The notes below the pieces were generated by a model. That model had not been told where the DNA came from. It saw nothing but the letters and a program-made list of their open reading frames with translations, and made no database searches. Source: Pseudonectria foliicola (lineage: Eukaryota > Ascomycota > Sordariomycetes > Hypocreales > Nectriaceae). From it: a stretch of 64,000 nucleotides of DNA. The translations under genes and the position numbers were made by a program. Positions 1 through 9,441 of this stretch are shown here, piece by piece (position 1 is the first letter of the stretch; each line of letters begins with the position of its first letter). Location of the stretch: contig QUZD01000026.1 of NCBI GenBank assembly GCA_003693505.1, positions 1 to 64,000 of the forward strand, written 5' to 3'.

Positions 1-16
1 GGGGGGGGGGGGGGGG
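1..16. repeat. G16 homopolymer at window edge
   Basis: The window opens with sixteen consecutive G. It may be a genuine homopolymer or the trimmed edge of a longer one. A second G16 run occurs at 5761-5776, so long G tracts do occur in this genome. No gene touches it. Confidence 0.9.
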
Positions 17-1134
17 TTGTTACCAAGAGGCACCAGGGCCACCAAGACCACCAAAGGCCACCAAGGCCACCCATCACACCGGCAGCCCCGTTTGTTGAGT
101 TGAGCAGCAAGTGGAATGGTGGAATGTGCGTACGCACGCACGCGGAGTGGGTGCCAGGCCCTGTCCGTCAGTCAAGCAAGCAGGATTAGTTGAATGCTTT
201 TGGCTAGTCTTGTCTGGCCAGCCGTAGCTAGTCGTAGCTCACTGTACCTATTCATCGTAGGAGTCTTAGTCGTCGTCGTCGTCGCCATCGTCCTTGTCTT
301 GTCGGCCTAGGGGGGGTGTGTATGTTCGCCGTCAAAGCCGGACACGCCCCCAAAAAGTCAATGCCCATGCCATCTCCCCAGTCCGGCTCTGGTTCTGTCT
401 CTGCGCCATACCGGTAGAGTTGTTTATCGCGTGTACTCCATACTATGTACTCCGTAGTGTCTCCGGCCCTTGGCCTCCCAGAGTCGACTGACTCCCTTTT
501 AATATACAATGCTCTCCCCCTTCTGCTTGCCTTCCCTTTCCTCCTTCCTTACCCAACAGCATCTATCAACCTTCACTCGTTCACTCGTTCACCTTAATAT
601 CTCCTCCGCCTAATAACGTAAGTCAACTTGCCATTGCCGCCCTTGATCGTCTCGACCCTTCCTTCACCATCCCTGGACCTGGAGACCCCTTTCTCGTTCA
701 CCACGTACACCCATCTTCCCCATGAGGCGCCGTGGCCGGTTCATCTCAGCCACAGCACCGCTCTTTGAACTGGTGTGAGAACTTGGAGTGGCGAGCCAGA
801 TGTGGCAACCTCAAGAGCAGAGCGTCGGATGGTGTGAGATGGATCCCACGAGCATCACTTGACGAATACCTCTCTGGCCTGCCAGCTGCCAGCTGCTGTC
901 CACCGGCGCCGTTTCATAAAGCACAACAACAACATTCCGCCCATGCCGTGATATATATACGACGCCCTTCCCCCTTCCCTCGACTTCTCCCTTGTTCTCA
1001 CTCACACCTTCTCCACTGGATCATCATCACCTTCTCTATCGAGACTCGCCCCAGACAATATTGGCTGACCATCCCTCGCTCCAGAACTCCTCACAGTCAT
1101 TCTTTCAACCACACCCAAACACAACTATCTCAAA
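17..1134. other. Intergenic upstream region of the GPI-protein gene
   Basis: No reading frame here looks like a protein. The left part has a CCACCAAGG-type degenerate repeat (about 30-70) and a GTC run (about 270-285). The right part is C/T-rich, as is usual for fungal promoters and 5' leaders, and carries the TATA-like element listed separately. Confidence 0.6.
952..959 (+). promoter_or_regulatory. TATA-like box of the GPI-protein gene
   Basis: TATATATA lies about 175 bp before the ATG at 1135 and is followed by a C/T-rich stretch and then a CAA-rich leader, the usual layout of a strongly expressed fungal secreted-protein gene. The role is inferred from position and sequence only. Confidence 0.5.
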
Positions 1135-1923
1135 ATGAAGTACTCTTTCGCTGCTGTTGCTGCCTTCGCCGCTGGCGTCGTTGCCCAGCCCGCATTCCTC
1201 AACACTGCCTTTGATGTCACCGAGGGCAAGGCTTTCACCCTTCGCTTCTCCGGTTGCGAGGCTGGCTGCTCCGTCATCCTCCAGAACGGCCCCTCCGGCA
1301 ACCTCAAGGATGTCCAGACCCTGACCAGTATGTTGATCCGCCAGCAACGACTCCTGAACTTTTCCCACTGACCCCGTTTCAACAGCTGGTGCTACTGGCT
1401 CCTTCACTTTCACTCCCTCTGGTCTCCCTTCGGACACCTACGCCTTCAAGATCGTCGACGGCAAGGGTGAGGTCAACTACAGCTCCCAGTTCACCTACAA
1501 GGGCACCGGCGTTGCTCCCACCACTTCCGCTGCCGCCTCCACCTCGGCCGCTGCCACCAGTGTCCCCAGCTCCGCCATCGCCTCCACCACCTCGGCCGAG
1601 AAGACCACCACTGTCCTGACCACCGCTACCACTGCCATCACCTCCGTGACCCGCATCACCAAGCCCGTCATCAGCTCTCCCCCCAAGACTCCCCTTACCA
1701 ACGGCACCATCACTAGCTCCGGAGCTGCTACTCCTTCCACCCCTGGTGGTAAGTCCCACCAACGTCCATGTGGCAATAGACCCAATTGCTAACGTCTTCT
1801 CCAGCTACTGCCACTGGTGGCAAGCCCGGTATCAGCACCCTCCCCAAGAGCGGTGCCGCCCGCATGACCTCGTCCGTTGCTCTGGTTGCCGGCGTTGTCG
1901 CTGCCATGGCTTACCTCGCTTAA
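1135..1923 (+). CDS. GPI-anchored Ser/Thr-rich cell-surface protein
   Basis: Three exons (1135-1327, 1386-1748, 1805-1923) encode 224 residues. Both introns have clear donors (GTATGT, GTAAGT), and the reading frame is continuous across them. Residues 1-17 are a signal peptide (MKYSFAAVAAFAAGVVAQ). Residues about 20-100 resemble the Kre9/Knh1-type N-terminal domain of the Ser-Thr-rich GPI-anchored family (PF10342), including an 'FRFSGCEAGC'-like strand with two Cys and a 'PSDTYAFKIVDG' strand. Residues about 100-190 are a Ser/Thr/Ala-rich stalk expected to be O-glycosylated. The C terminus has a small-residue omega-site region (KSGAAR) followed by a hydrophobic tail ending YLA, as expected for GPI attachment. 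The likely location is plasma membrane or cell wall. The family is not enzymatic as far as known, and the exact role cannot be read from sequence. Confidence 0.85.
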
Positions 1924-3292
1924 GCGCAAATGCATTTGTGTATTTGAATATGCTTTTACGTGTGTATGGATGATAGCGGTCTCTGTCAAACTTTCGGTGT
2001 TAATAATCTAATGGCTTCTTTTTCTTCGACATGCCATGGAAGGCGTTTGCGGCGGGAGGGGTTAAACCAGAAATCCCCTCTGGTGGTTTTCGTGGTTTTC
2101 TTCTGGCTTTGATTCATTAGGTGCATCGAGCGTTTGGTATTTACCAACGCAAACTCGTTCACTCCAATTATACAAAATCCTTCTTTTCATTTACTGAATG
2201 CCAGCCGTGAAATTGTTGCCTGGTCATTAGGTCTCGAATGTTTGTCACTGCCGTGGACCGGCAGTTTGCTGCAACTGCGGGCTCGTGCATGCATGGGCAG
2301 TAAGATGTTACTGGCAGTTGAAACAAGACCAGATTGGGACTGCTTCTCCGTTGAGTCGTTCCACGCCCTCGGACCGGGTTTCGGGCTGGACAGACAAAGC
2401 TATCAGCAGCCTGCTTGCCCTCGCCCAAGTCCGGCCTGTTCCAGACTCGACACTGGCTTGACATGCTCGCAGTAGTTAGTGCAAGAAGAAAGGGGCCGTC
2501 TTCTCTGGCACGGACGCTGTTTGTCAACAGGTAAGTAAGGTAGTCTGTAGTCTGTACCTGTGTAAGAAAGCCACGACGAGCCAGGCGTGGCTACCTAGGT
2601 AGGTAAGGTGGCTATAACGTCTTGTGTTATATGTTCCTTTGGGGAATGGCGACAGTCCCACTACGGCAGCAACCAGGCCCTTCACAGCCTCCGAATCCAG
2701 TTGCGGATGCTTGGCTTCGGATCTTGAGCGTGGCTGTGCCCTGTGCTGCCTTGTCACAGCCAAGTTTCTGGCAGATGCAGAGAGAAGTAGGTGTGTATGA
2801 TGGCACCCAGACAAGAAACGAGGCGGCGTGGGCTCCAACGACAGCCGACACCGGGCTGTTGGTCTACGAGCCTACCAACTGTAGATGAGTAGCCAACAGG
2901 AACAGGCCAGTTGAGGCGACGCCAATCACTTTAGGTTCAGCAGTGAGACGAAACGTGAAACGCCGCGCTCGCCCCTGGAAAGCCGTTCCCTCGTGGAGGC
3001 TGTCCCATTATCTATTCACAAGTCTGTGTCAGGGACTTACCACATGGCACTGGCACAATGTCACCAACGAAGCTCAAACAGCCAGCATATGGCCAGTCGG
3101 TTTCAGGACGTCTGGCTAGCGTCAAACCCACAGACGGTGCTGTTCTCAGTCGCTTGCGCAACTGAGCTCCATTGCGGGCAAGGCGACGTGTGTTCTTGCA
3201 AGCAGAAGCAAGCTAACCCAACAGTGAAAGCGCCAAATCAAATCCTCCCATCAAAGTACAACAGTCCGCAAGCATGGCCTCACATGGCCAAG
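1924..3292. other. Intergenic, nothing recognised
   Basis: About 1.4 kb between the GPI-protein gene and the convergent thioesterase-like gene. It presumably holds both 3' ends. A TACCTAGGTAGGTAAGG tract at about 2592-2608 belongs to a motif seen across the window. The open frames here have no signal peptide, domain or credible splice structure. Confidence 0.5.
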
Positions 3293-4516
3293 TCACCCCC
3301 ACTGGTGCTCCATAAACGACAGCATGATACCTTGACGAAGATCAAAGCCGCCTATCCGTTGGTCCAACATGCCTTCCAGAATCGTCACCAGTGTTTCGGT
3401 GTCAACACCGTGACCACCATGCTCCCGCACCTTCAGTGTCGTCCGGAAACCAAGGTGCCGCAGGGTCTCAGTGGCCCGCTTGCCGGCGACGATGCTCACG
3501 TCGATGTCGTCCAGGGCATGTATCAGCAGGACCGGCGTTGCAGATGCCGCAAAGATGGAGGGGGATCGATGAAGCGTTGGTGACCGGACCAAGTGTCGTA
3601 GGAAGTCGGCGACGCGTCCAAGACGGTCCTGCGGAGATTGCGAGAGACTCAAGAAGCCGAGCTGGCGAGACTGTTGTCGTGGCGCTCGTGTGCTGGAATG
3701 CGACGAGACGGATGAGTTCGAGGGAACGTCAGAACACCTGGATGCCAGGTCGGATCCTTCTTCATAGGAATGGCCGTCGTCGTCTGATACAAGGCGGCCC
3801 TGCGTTGCAAGCATCACGACGTCGTAGACAAAGGGCATCCATCCCCCCACGCCAAAAAAGCCACCGATGGCATCATCCATGAGCAGCAGCATGGCTAATC
3901 CGACAGCACATCCCATCCCTATGCCCCCGACAAAGACGTTTTCACGCCCGACGGTCTCCGCCTCAGCCTCGACAACAGCGAGCACCTCCTGCGCTGCGTC
4001 AGTCACCTGCCACCACTGCTCCGAGCAGCCCCTGGAGTCATGCTCGCCAGGGCCGAACCAGTCGTAGAACTGGCCTAGCCTGCCGGACGGGTAACGCGCG
4101 TCAGGAAAGACGAATCGGGTTTCGGGCACGAGGCGGTCGACCTTGACGGGGCCAAGAGCCCGTGCCAGCATGCTGCGGAGTTCTGCCCCTCGCGATTCGC
4201 CATCGTGTAAGAGGATAAAGGTGTGGCAGTGTTTCTCTCCCGCACAGGGGTCGAGCACCAAGTATGGTGGCGAAGGAACCGAGCACGATGATGAGGTAGA
4301 AGCGGATGAGTGGGAGCAGGAGGAGTAGGAGGGTTGAGAAAAAGACGATGTTTCCGAGTCGGAAGTCATGGCGATGGCGCTACTACCCGCCTGCTCTCCG
4401 TGATGTCTACCGCGTCGTCTTTCCAAGGCAACTAGAAATATATGAAGAGATCTGGGCGCATGTTGGGAGTAAGTATGCTGATAGTTGTGAGATTCAAAGT
4501 CGGATACAGATGACAT
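3293..4516 (-). CDS. Acyl-protein-thioesterase-like protein lacking the nucleophilic Ser
   Basis: A single exon encodes 407 residues; an internal Met at about residue 49 (MTSDSE) is an alternative start. The first ~80 residues are Ser-rich and low complexity. From about residue 90 the protein follows the phospholipase/carboxylesterase (acyl-protein thioesterase) alpha/beta-hydrolase fold: 'HTFILLHDGES' for the first strand and oxyanion region, 'RFVFPDARYPS', 'QFYDWFGPGE', the nucleophile elbow 'VGGIGMGCAVGLAML', an acid loop 'LLIHALDDIDVSI' and a His loop 'EHGGHGVD'. Acid and His are retained, but the elbow reads G-I-G-M-G instead of G-x-S-x-G; the Ser position is Gly200 (codon GGG at 3917-3919). 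A ~90-residue Ser/Arg-rich insertion sits between elbow and acid loop. It may be a non-catalytic pseudoenzyme or may use unusual chemistry. It lies 420 bp from another hydrolase gene on the same strand with the same kind of substitution. Confidence 0.75.
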   Translation of the reverse strand: MSSVSDFESHNYQHTYSQHAPRSLHIFLVALERRRGRHHGEQAGSSAIAMTSDSETSSFSQPSYSSCSHSSASTSSSCSVPSPPYLVLDPCAGEKHCHTFILLHDGESRGAELRSMLARALGPVKVDRLVPETRFVFPDARYPSGRLGQFYDWFGPGEHDSRGCSEQWWQVTDAAQEVLAVVEAEAETVGRENVFVGGIGMGCAVGLAMLLLMDDAIGGFFGVGGWMPFVYDVVMLATQGRLVSDDDGHSYEEGSDLASRCSDVPSNSSVSSHSSTRAPRQQSRQLGFLSLSQSPQDRLGRVADFLRHLVRSPTLHRSPSIFAASATPVLLIHALDDIDVSIVAGKRATETLRHLGFRTTLKVREHGGHGVDTETLVTILEGMLDQRIGGFDLRQGIMLSFMEHQWG

Positions 4517-4936
4517 GACCGACGTTTAACCTCACATTCCATCTCATCTGCTGCGACTAGCCTGCGCAAACAACTCACCCTTACTCTTTAGGTGACTGCA
4601 CTCTTTAGGTGGCTCGAGGCCGTTTGCTTGATCAGATCAGATACCACGTGCCTACCAACCTACCTTGAGCAGGCAGGCAGCAGTTGAGTTGAGACAAACT
4701 GTAGAAGGTGCGGTGCAAGCAAATCAAGCAGGGCAACCAGGGACATTTGATATAGCATGAGCGTTTAGGTGAATCCGAATCTCATCGTCTGCTATCATGT
4801 CGCGGGGGCCCATTATCTTCCTGAAACCCTAAAATTATATTACTCTGATGTCTCTATCTGGTCTGACATGTTTCCGCTCTTCGCTGCTATCTTGCTGCAC
4901 TGTTCCCACGAGCAAACTATCAATCTTGCAACCCAT
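4517..4936. other. Spacer between two same-strand hydrolase-like genes
   Basis: A 420-bp region downstream of the patatin-like gene and upstream of the thioesterase-like gene. It contains an E-box-like CACGTG at about 4646. No coding potential was recognised. Confidence 0.5.
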
Positions 4937-6905
4937 TCAACCAATGTATCCTTTGCTTACCCAGTCTCCATCATCATCCACGCCTAGGGGGCTTCCAAAT
5001 GGATCACCGTTGCCATTCACGCGGCTCATTTCACGTCGCTCTGCTTCTGCCGTGGTTGCCATGCTCCCCTTTCTCCGTAGCCCGGGGGCCTTGAACTTCC
5101 TCACCACCTGATATGAACGGTCCAGCTCATTCTCCACGGCGCACCTGATGCGCAGCGCCGCGACGGCCGGCCACACGCTTCGCTCTCCTCGCAAGATCCA
5201 GTAGTTGAGTGTCTCCCTCGTTGGTGTTTCCAGCAGACGCACAAAGTCTGATGCCGTCAGCTCCGGTACCAGCATCATCGACGCCGCGGGTATCTGCTCG
5301 TCTACCAAGAACCGTCGTATACTCGAGGGTAGCAGGCGCAGCGTGTCGAGCTGCCGCAGTCGGTGTCGGATTTCCAATCCAACCATTCGCACCAGAAAGG
5401 CCGAGATCTGGCTTGTCTTGTTGCGGGATTCCACCAGCGACGGGCCGTGCATGTCGGACTGGACGAATGGGATTAGGTACGGCCGGGCCTGGCTAACAAT
5501 AAAATGGTTGACGTTGAAGAGCTCTGCTATCCGCCTCAAAGGCGAGTCACGGTCAGAGTATGAAGTGTGCGTCCAATGGCGGAAGTCGATTGTATTCGCC
5601 GGTGCCCAGGGAACAATATTGTCGTGGGCGTCCTTGCAGAGCATTGTAGTCCTCCGACGGCCATACAGCGCAGACGATGACGCGTTGGAAGCCACAGCAG
5701 CCGTCCATATCAGCTTTCGTTGGTTAGCACATTGACTGCCGCAACTCTTTATCCAAACAAGGGGGGGGGGGGGGGGACAGAACATACCACGTTCGGCGCA
5801 GTAAGGTAGTTGAGCAGTGTGGGGACGCCACCTTGGCTCTCCGTTGCGACGGTAATGTTCAGCACTCGCTTGCTACGGTTGTATGCCTCCTCAAACGTCA
5901 AGTCACCTACATTGGCCCTCACACAGTCCTCGAGGACCGTCACATCCAGAAAGTAGCCCTCCCGTGAGAAGCGTCGCAGTCTGCGCAAGAGCGTCTCCCA
6001 AGGCTGACCGGATTCCATATTGGACTTGGCAGCAAACGCAGACAGGTCGATGCCTTCGCCCCGGAGCACCTTTGGCAGCTCGTCCTCGGTATGTATAGCC
6101 ACGAGGGCTGCAATCAAGGCCCCCGTGCCGGAGCCTGTGATGATGCGCGGCAGGAGACCGCGGAGGAAGAGAGCCTTGACTACGCCAAGGTGACACATGC
6201 CGAATATGGCACCGCCCTGCAGGACGAGTGTGCTTCTGCCAAAGGCTTGCCGTGTGTCGTGGATACAGTCCAGCTTCATCTGCGTCGTCAACGAGCCTAC
6301 GCTCCCATGCCCGGTCGAGGATGGGCTGGTCGGTAGCATGCGGATGTCATCCACAGACTCGGCGACTTGGGTTATGTACTCCTCAATCAAGTACTTTGTG
6401 CCGGCAAACGAGCGGTTGTAGAGCTTCGGTGCTGTAATGTTACCGAGATTGCGCACAAGGCCAGATCGTAAGAGGTTCACCAGCTGCTGGAAGTCGCCCG
6501 CCTCGCGAGCACCCGCGAGCGAGTCGAGCCGTTCAGTGATGAGCCTCCAATCGTAGTACTTGGATGTTGGGTTGTTTCTCCTATGGAGAGTGACGGGTAT
6601 GATTAGTGATGTCCAGCAACACGGCCTACAAGAGGGGAGTTCCATACCACAGATCAAGGCTCATCAGGTTATCAAGATGCAGAGCCGCCTCTTCCCAGTC
6701 CTCAAAGGTCTCGGCATTGCGCAAGAGGTCAAGCCACAGCTCCACGGGATTCTGGCGCGTATACCAGCTCCGGAGCTTCTACGGTCCGACGGTCAGTCGC
6801 CCTTGAAGGAAGAGGAAGAACAAGAAGAAACTCAGTAAGACTTACTCGCTGCCAGAAACTGGCGACGTCAACGACGACGCCCCAGATGGCCAGAGCTACC
6901 CCCAT
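4937..6905 (-). CDS. DUF3336/patatin lipase-like protein, catalytic dyad apparently lost
   Basis: Four exons (6905-6846, 6778-6648, 6580-5788, 5713-4937) encode 586 residues. The start at 6905 is provisional because an extra upstream exon is possible. A hydrophobic N-terminal segment (residues 2-16, GVALAIWGVVVDVAS) is followed by DUF3336 (about 20-160; 'LDLWRNNPTSKYYDWRLI') and the patatin core (about 170-370). The architecture is that of the Tgl3/4/5 and SDP1 lipid-droplet triacylglycerol lipases. The oxyanion loop 'LQGGAIFGMCHLGV' and the helix 'ELFNVNHFIVSQARPY' are well kept. The elbow, however, reads 'ITGSGTGALIAALV', with Gly215 (codon at 6127-6129) where the catalytic Ser belongs. Where the family has a D-G-[GS] dyad aspartate before the 'ELFNVNHF' helix, this protein has 'HWTHTSYSDRDSP'. 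Both changes suggest a non-hydrolytic relative that still binds lipid or partners. Intron 3 contains a C16 run on the coding strand. Confidence 0.8.
5761..5776. repeat. G16 homopolymer inside an intron
   Basis: Sixteen G on the + strand, read as C16 on the coding strand of the patatin-like gene, begin about 11 nt after the 5' splice site at 5787. The tract fills part of a 74-nt intron. Confidence 0.95.
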
Positions 6906-7523
6906 GATTACCGGAGGATCGCCAGAAGCACCATGGATGGAACAAGTTGTTGATTATGTCGAGGCGCAGCGGGACGCGCACGTGAGACGGTCTGGAGCAT
7001 CGTTGGCGTCGTGCCAGCCAGGGGTTCCCGAGGCGGCCGGCGACGAGGCGGCAAAAAAAGACGTACGGTGAAGAGGGCGAGGCGGCGCAACTTTGGCGGT
7101 TCAGGATCGGCAGAGGATTGGGAATGTGTCTTGTCGAGCGAGGTTGGAGGCTGAGAGCTGGAGCTCCCCGCCGGGTGCCGGTTCGCGGTTCAACGGCCCT
7201 CGACTCAACGCTAATCGTCGGCATGTGATTGCGAGCGACGATCACTACGTAAGGTACCTTGACCACTTGTGGTCATTTGGGGCGGCTACGCAGTCGCCGG
7301 GTCACATGTGCTCCATCAACCCACGATATTCTACAAAGAGACAGCTGGCCATTCTTGTACATGTTGCTATTGTTTGCCAATTCCGCTTCATCAAACCAAT
7401 GCTCTTAAAGAACTCCCTCGTGGGGTACAGTGCAGCAAAAGCATCTTGGACGCCTTGTCCTCGCTTGCTGTCTCGGACCTCTAGATAAGGTAGGTAGGTA
7501 GGTAGTCATCGCCGACATACTAT
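6906..7523. other. Intergenic region 5' of the patatin-like gene
   Basis: About 620 bp that should hold the promoter and leader of the patatin-like gene and the 3' end of leo1. A run of four TAGG units lies at about 7490-7505. An additional 5' exon of the patatin-like gene could be hidden here; none could be placed with confidence. Confidence 0.45.
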
Positions 7524-8823
7524 TCAATCTTCGTCGTCGTCAATGATGTTTCGCCGTCTGCCCGCCCGTCCCGATGTTTCCATTATATCAAGATCATCAC
7601 CTTCCGCATCCTCGTCCTCCCGCGGATTCCTAATTCTTTGCCGCTTAGTCCGGGGCGCCCTCTCTTCCTCTTCCAGTTCCTCCTCCTCGTCATCCTCTGC
7701 TCCACTGTCCATCTCCTCTTCGTCACTACCGACCAGGAAGCCATCGTCAAGATCGTAGGCCTCCTCTCGGCGACCACCCGGCGCCTCGTCGGCCGAGTCA
7801 TAGTCTGAAGGTGGTCGCCTGGGCCTCCCAGACCCAGGTGCTCCGCGCTTCCGGGCGGATCCAGCGCCCCGTCGCCCACCTTCGAGGTCTCCGATGGAGA
7901 GGCCACCACTGCGTCCTGACCGGCCGTAGCCACCGTCCATCTTGGCAGCAGCGTTCTCGCGCCGTCTCTGAGCTTTGATGCGCTCCTTCTCTGCCATCTC
8001 GGCCTGCTTCTTTTGTAGCTCCGGGTCCTTGGTGGTGCGGATGATCATCTCCCCGTCGCTGGTAGCCTTGCTGGCCTGCGCCATCCTCTCAGCGAGGACC
8101 GAGAGCGCATCGTCTCCTACAGCCTTGTTCGGGCGGACATTGTATTGCTCTGTGATGTGACCCACCGTCATCAAGAGGTTGCTTCTTAACTCTGCAGCTG
8201 CGGCGTAGTAGTGTGCGTCGTGAAGCTCGTTGTATGGCTTATCAGCACCGGGGGCTAATGACTTGTTTTGGATTTCGTAGTGCTCGCCTCCAACCGAAAT
8301 TGTCACAGAGCCGTCGCTCCAGCGGAAAATGTTGGTGTTGCTCTTGAGTTCCTCGGTGCTATGATCCTTTCGTACTCGCGCGACGTGCTTTGCGTGCTGA
8401 GACGTGGCATTGGCAATGTCAAACTCTGATGGCTCAAAGGTTTCCGGGTCATATTCCTCGGGTATGACTTTGATAAACTTGGGGACGCGCAATACTCGAA
8501 GCTAGAGAATTCTTCAATCAGTCTACCAGTCCAACTACGTTTGAGCCATAAGCAGAACTTACTGCGCCATCTTTGGGCTTCGGAACTCGATGGCGGTACG
8601 TTTGGACAGCCATGACAACCCGGTCCTTAGTCTCGTGCTGCATTTGGTCGTCCTCTCCATCGTTACGATACCGCGCATATGTATCGCCTTCCGGGTCTGA
8701 AGCAAGGTCGTCGTCGTCTAGGACGCGTTCCTTGGTAGACGCAACATCATCGTCGCCCTCGTCTCCGAAGAGGTCATCACCACCTTCATCGATGGGGTCA
8801 ATTGGGTCCTCCGAGTCGGACAT
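7524..8823 (-). CDS. leo1: Leo1-like subunit of the Paf1 transcription elongation complex
   Basis: Two exons (8823-8563, 8501-7524) encode 412 residues; the 61-nt intron has a GTAAGT donor. The N terminus is highly acidic (MSDSEDPIDPIDEGGDDLFG) with a 'VLDDDDLASDPEGD' stretch. The conserved Leo1 core spans about residues 75-250 ('LRVLRVPKFIKVIPEEYDPE', 'NIFRWSDGSVTISVGGEHY', 'LRSNLLMTVGHIT'). After this comes a basic 'KERIKAQRRRENAAAK' segment, a Gly/Arg-rich linker and a long acidic C-terminal tail ending DDDED. Leo1 works in the nucleus with Paf1, Ctr9, Cdc73 and Rtf1 on elongating RNA polymerase II and supports histone modification. The start was chosen at MSDSEDP because Leo1 proteins start with this kind of acidic peptide; a Met nine residues upstream is in frame. 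It diverges from the Mob2-like gene. Confidence 0.9.
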
Positions 8824-9441
8824 GATGCGACAGCTGACAGCTGATGACAAAAGAGCTCAGTAGAGTAGATGGGTGAGCGTTAAGTGGCAAGCAGATGGTC
8901 GATGCGATCGCGAGGCCTAGATTTTGGCAGCGCGACAGTAACGAGGCTCGAGCTAAAGCCTGAGGCTGAATTGCGCCGTGCGCGCAGTGAGCACCAGCCA
9001 CAGAGAGCAGCCACAGAGAGCAGCCACAGGCACCAGCCAGTTTGCCAGCGTTTGGGTGGGTCCCTAAGGTAGGGGTGAGGCTGAGCGGAGCAGAGACTCG
9101 CCAGCTTGGGAAAGAAGGGAGGATGGAAGTTACATACAATTACAGTACAGTACGTATTGGCAGGTACGACTCGCAAGTACCGACTCCGTATGAAGCACGG
9201 CGTTTCATTACCAGCCTGCATCTGTACAGGTTCTTTCCTTTTTTTCTTTCTTTTGATTCTCAGCCGTGCCTACACAGACGACAGTGGCAACAGTATTTTA
9301 CTGCTTCGTGGACCGTGGACGCTCTTTTCGAGTCTACATTCTTCCGAGTCCTCAACTATCGTTCAAGCTCTTATTTCGGCCCGTGTACTGTACCGAACCA
9401 TCAGCCACCTCATTGATCAACGTTCTACTTCCTTGTCAGCC
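8824..9441. promoter_or_regulatory. Divergent promoter region, leo1 / mob2-like gene
   Basis: A 618-bp interval between two divergently transcribed starts. It holds two copies of an ~13-bp direct repeat (AGCCACAGAGAGC, about 8998-9025) and a C/T-rich stretch before 9442. No coding exon was recognised. Confidence 0.5.
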
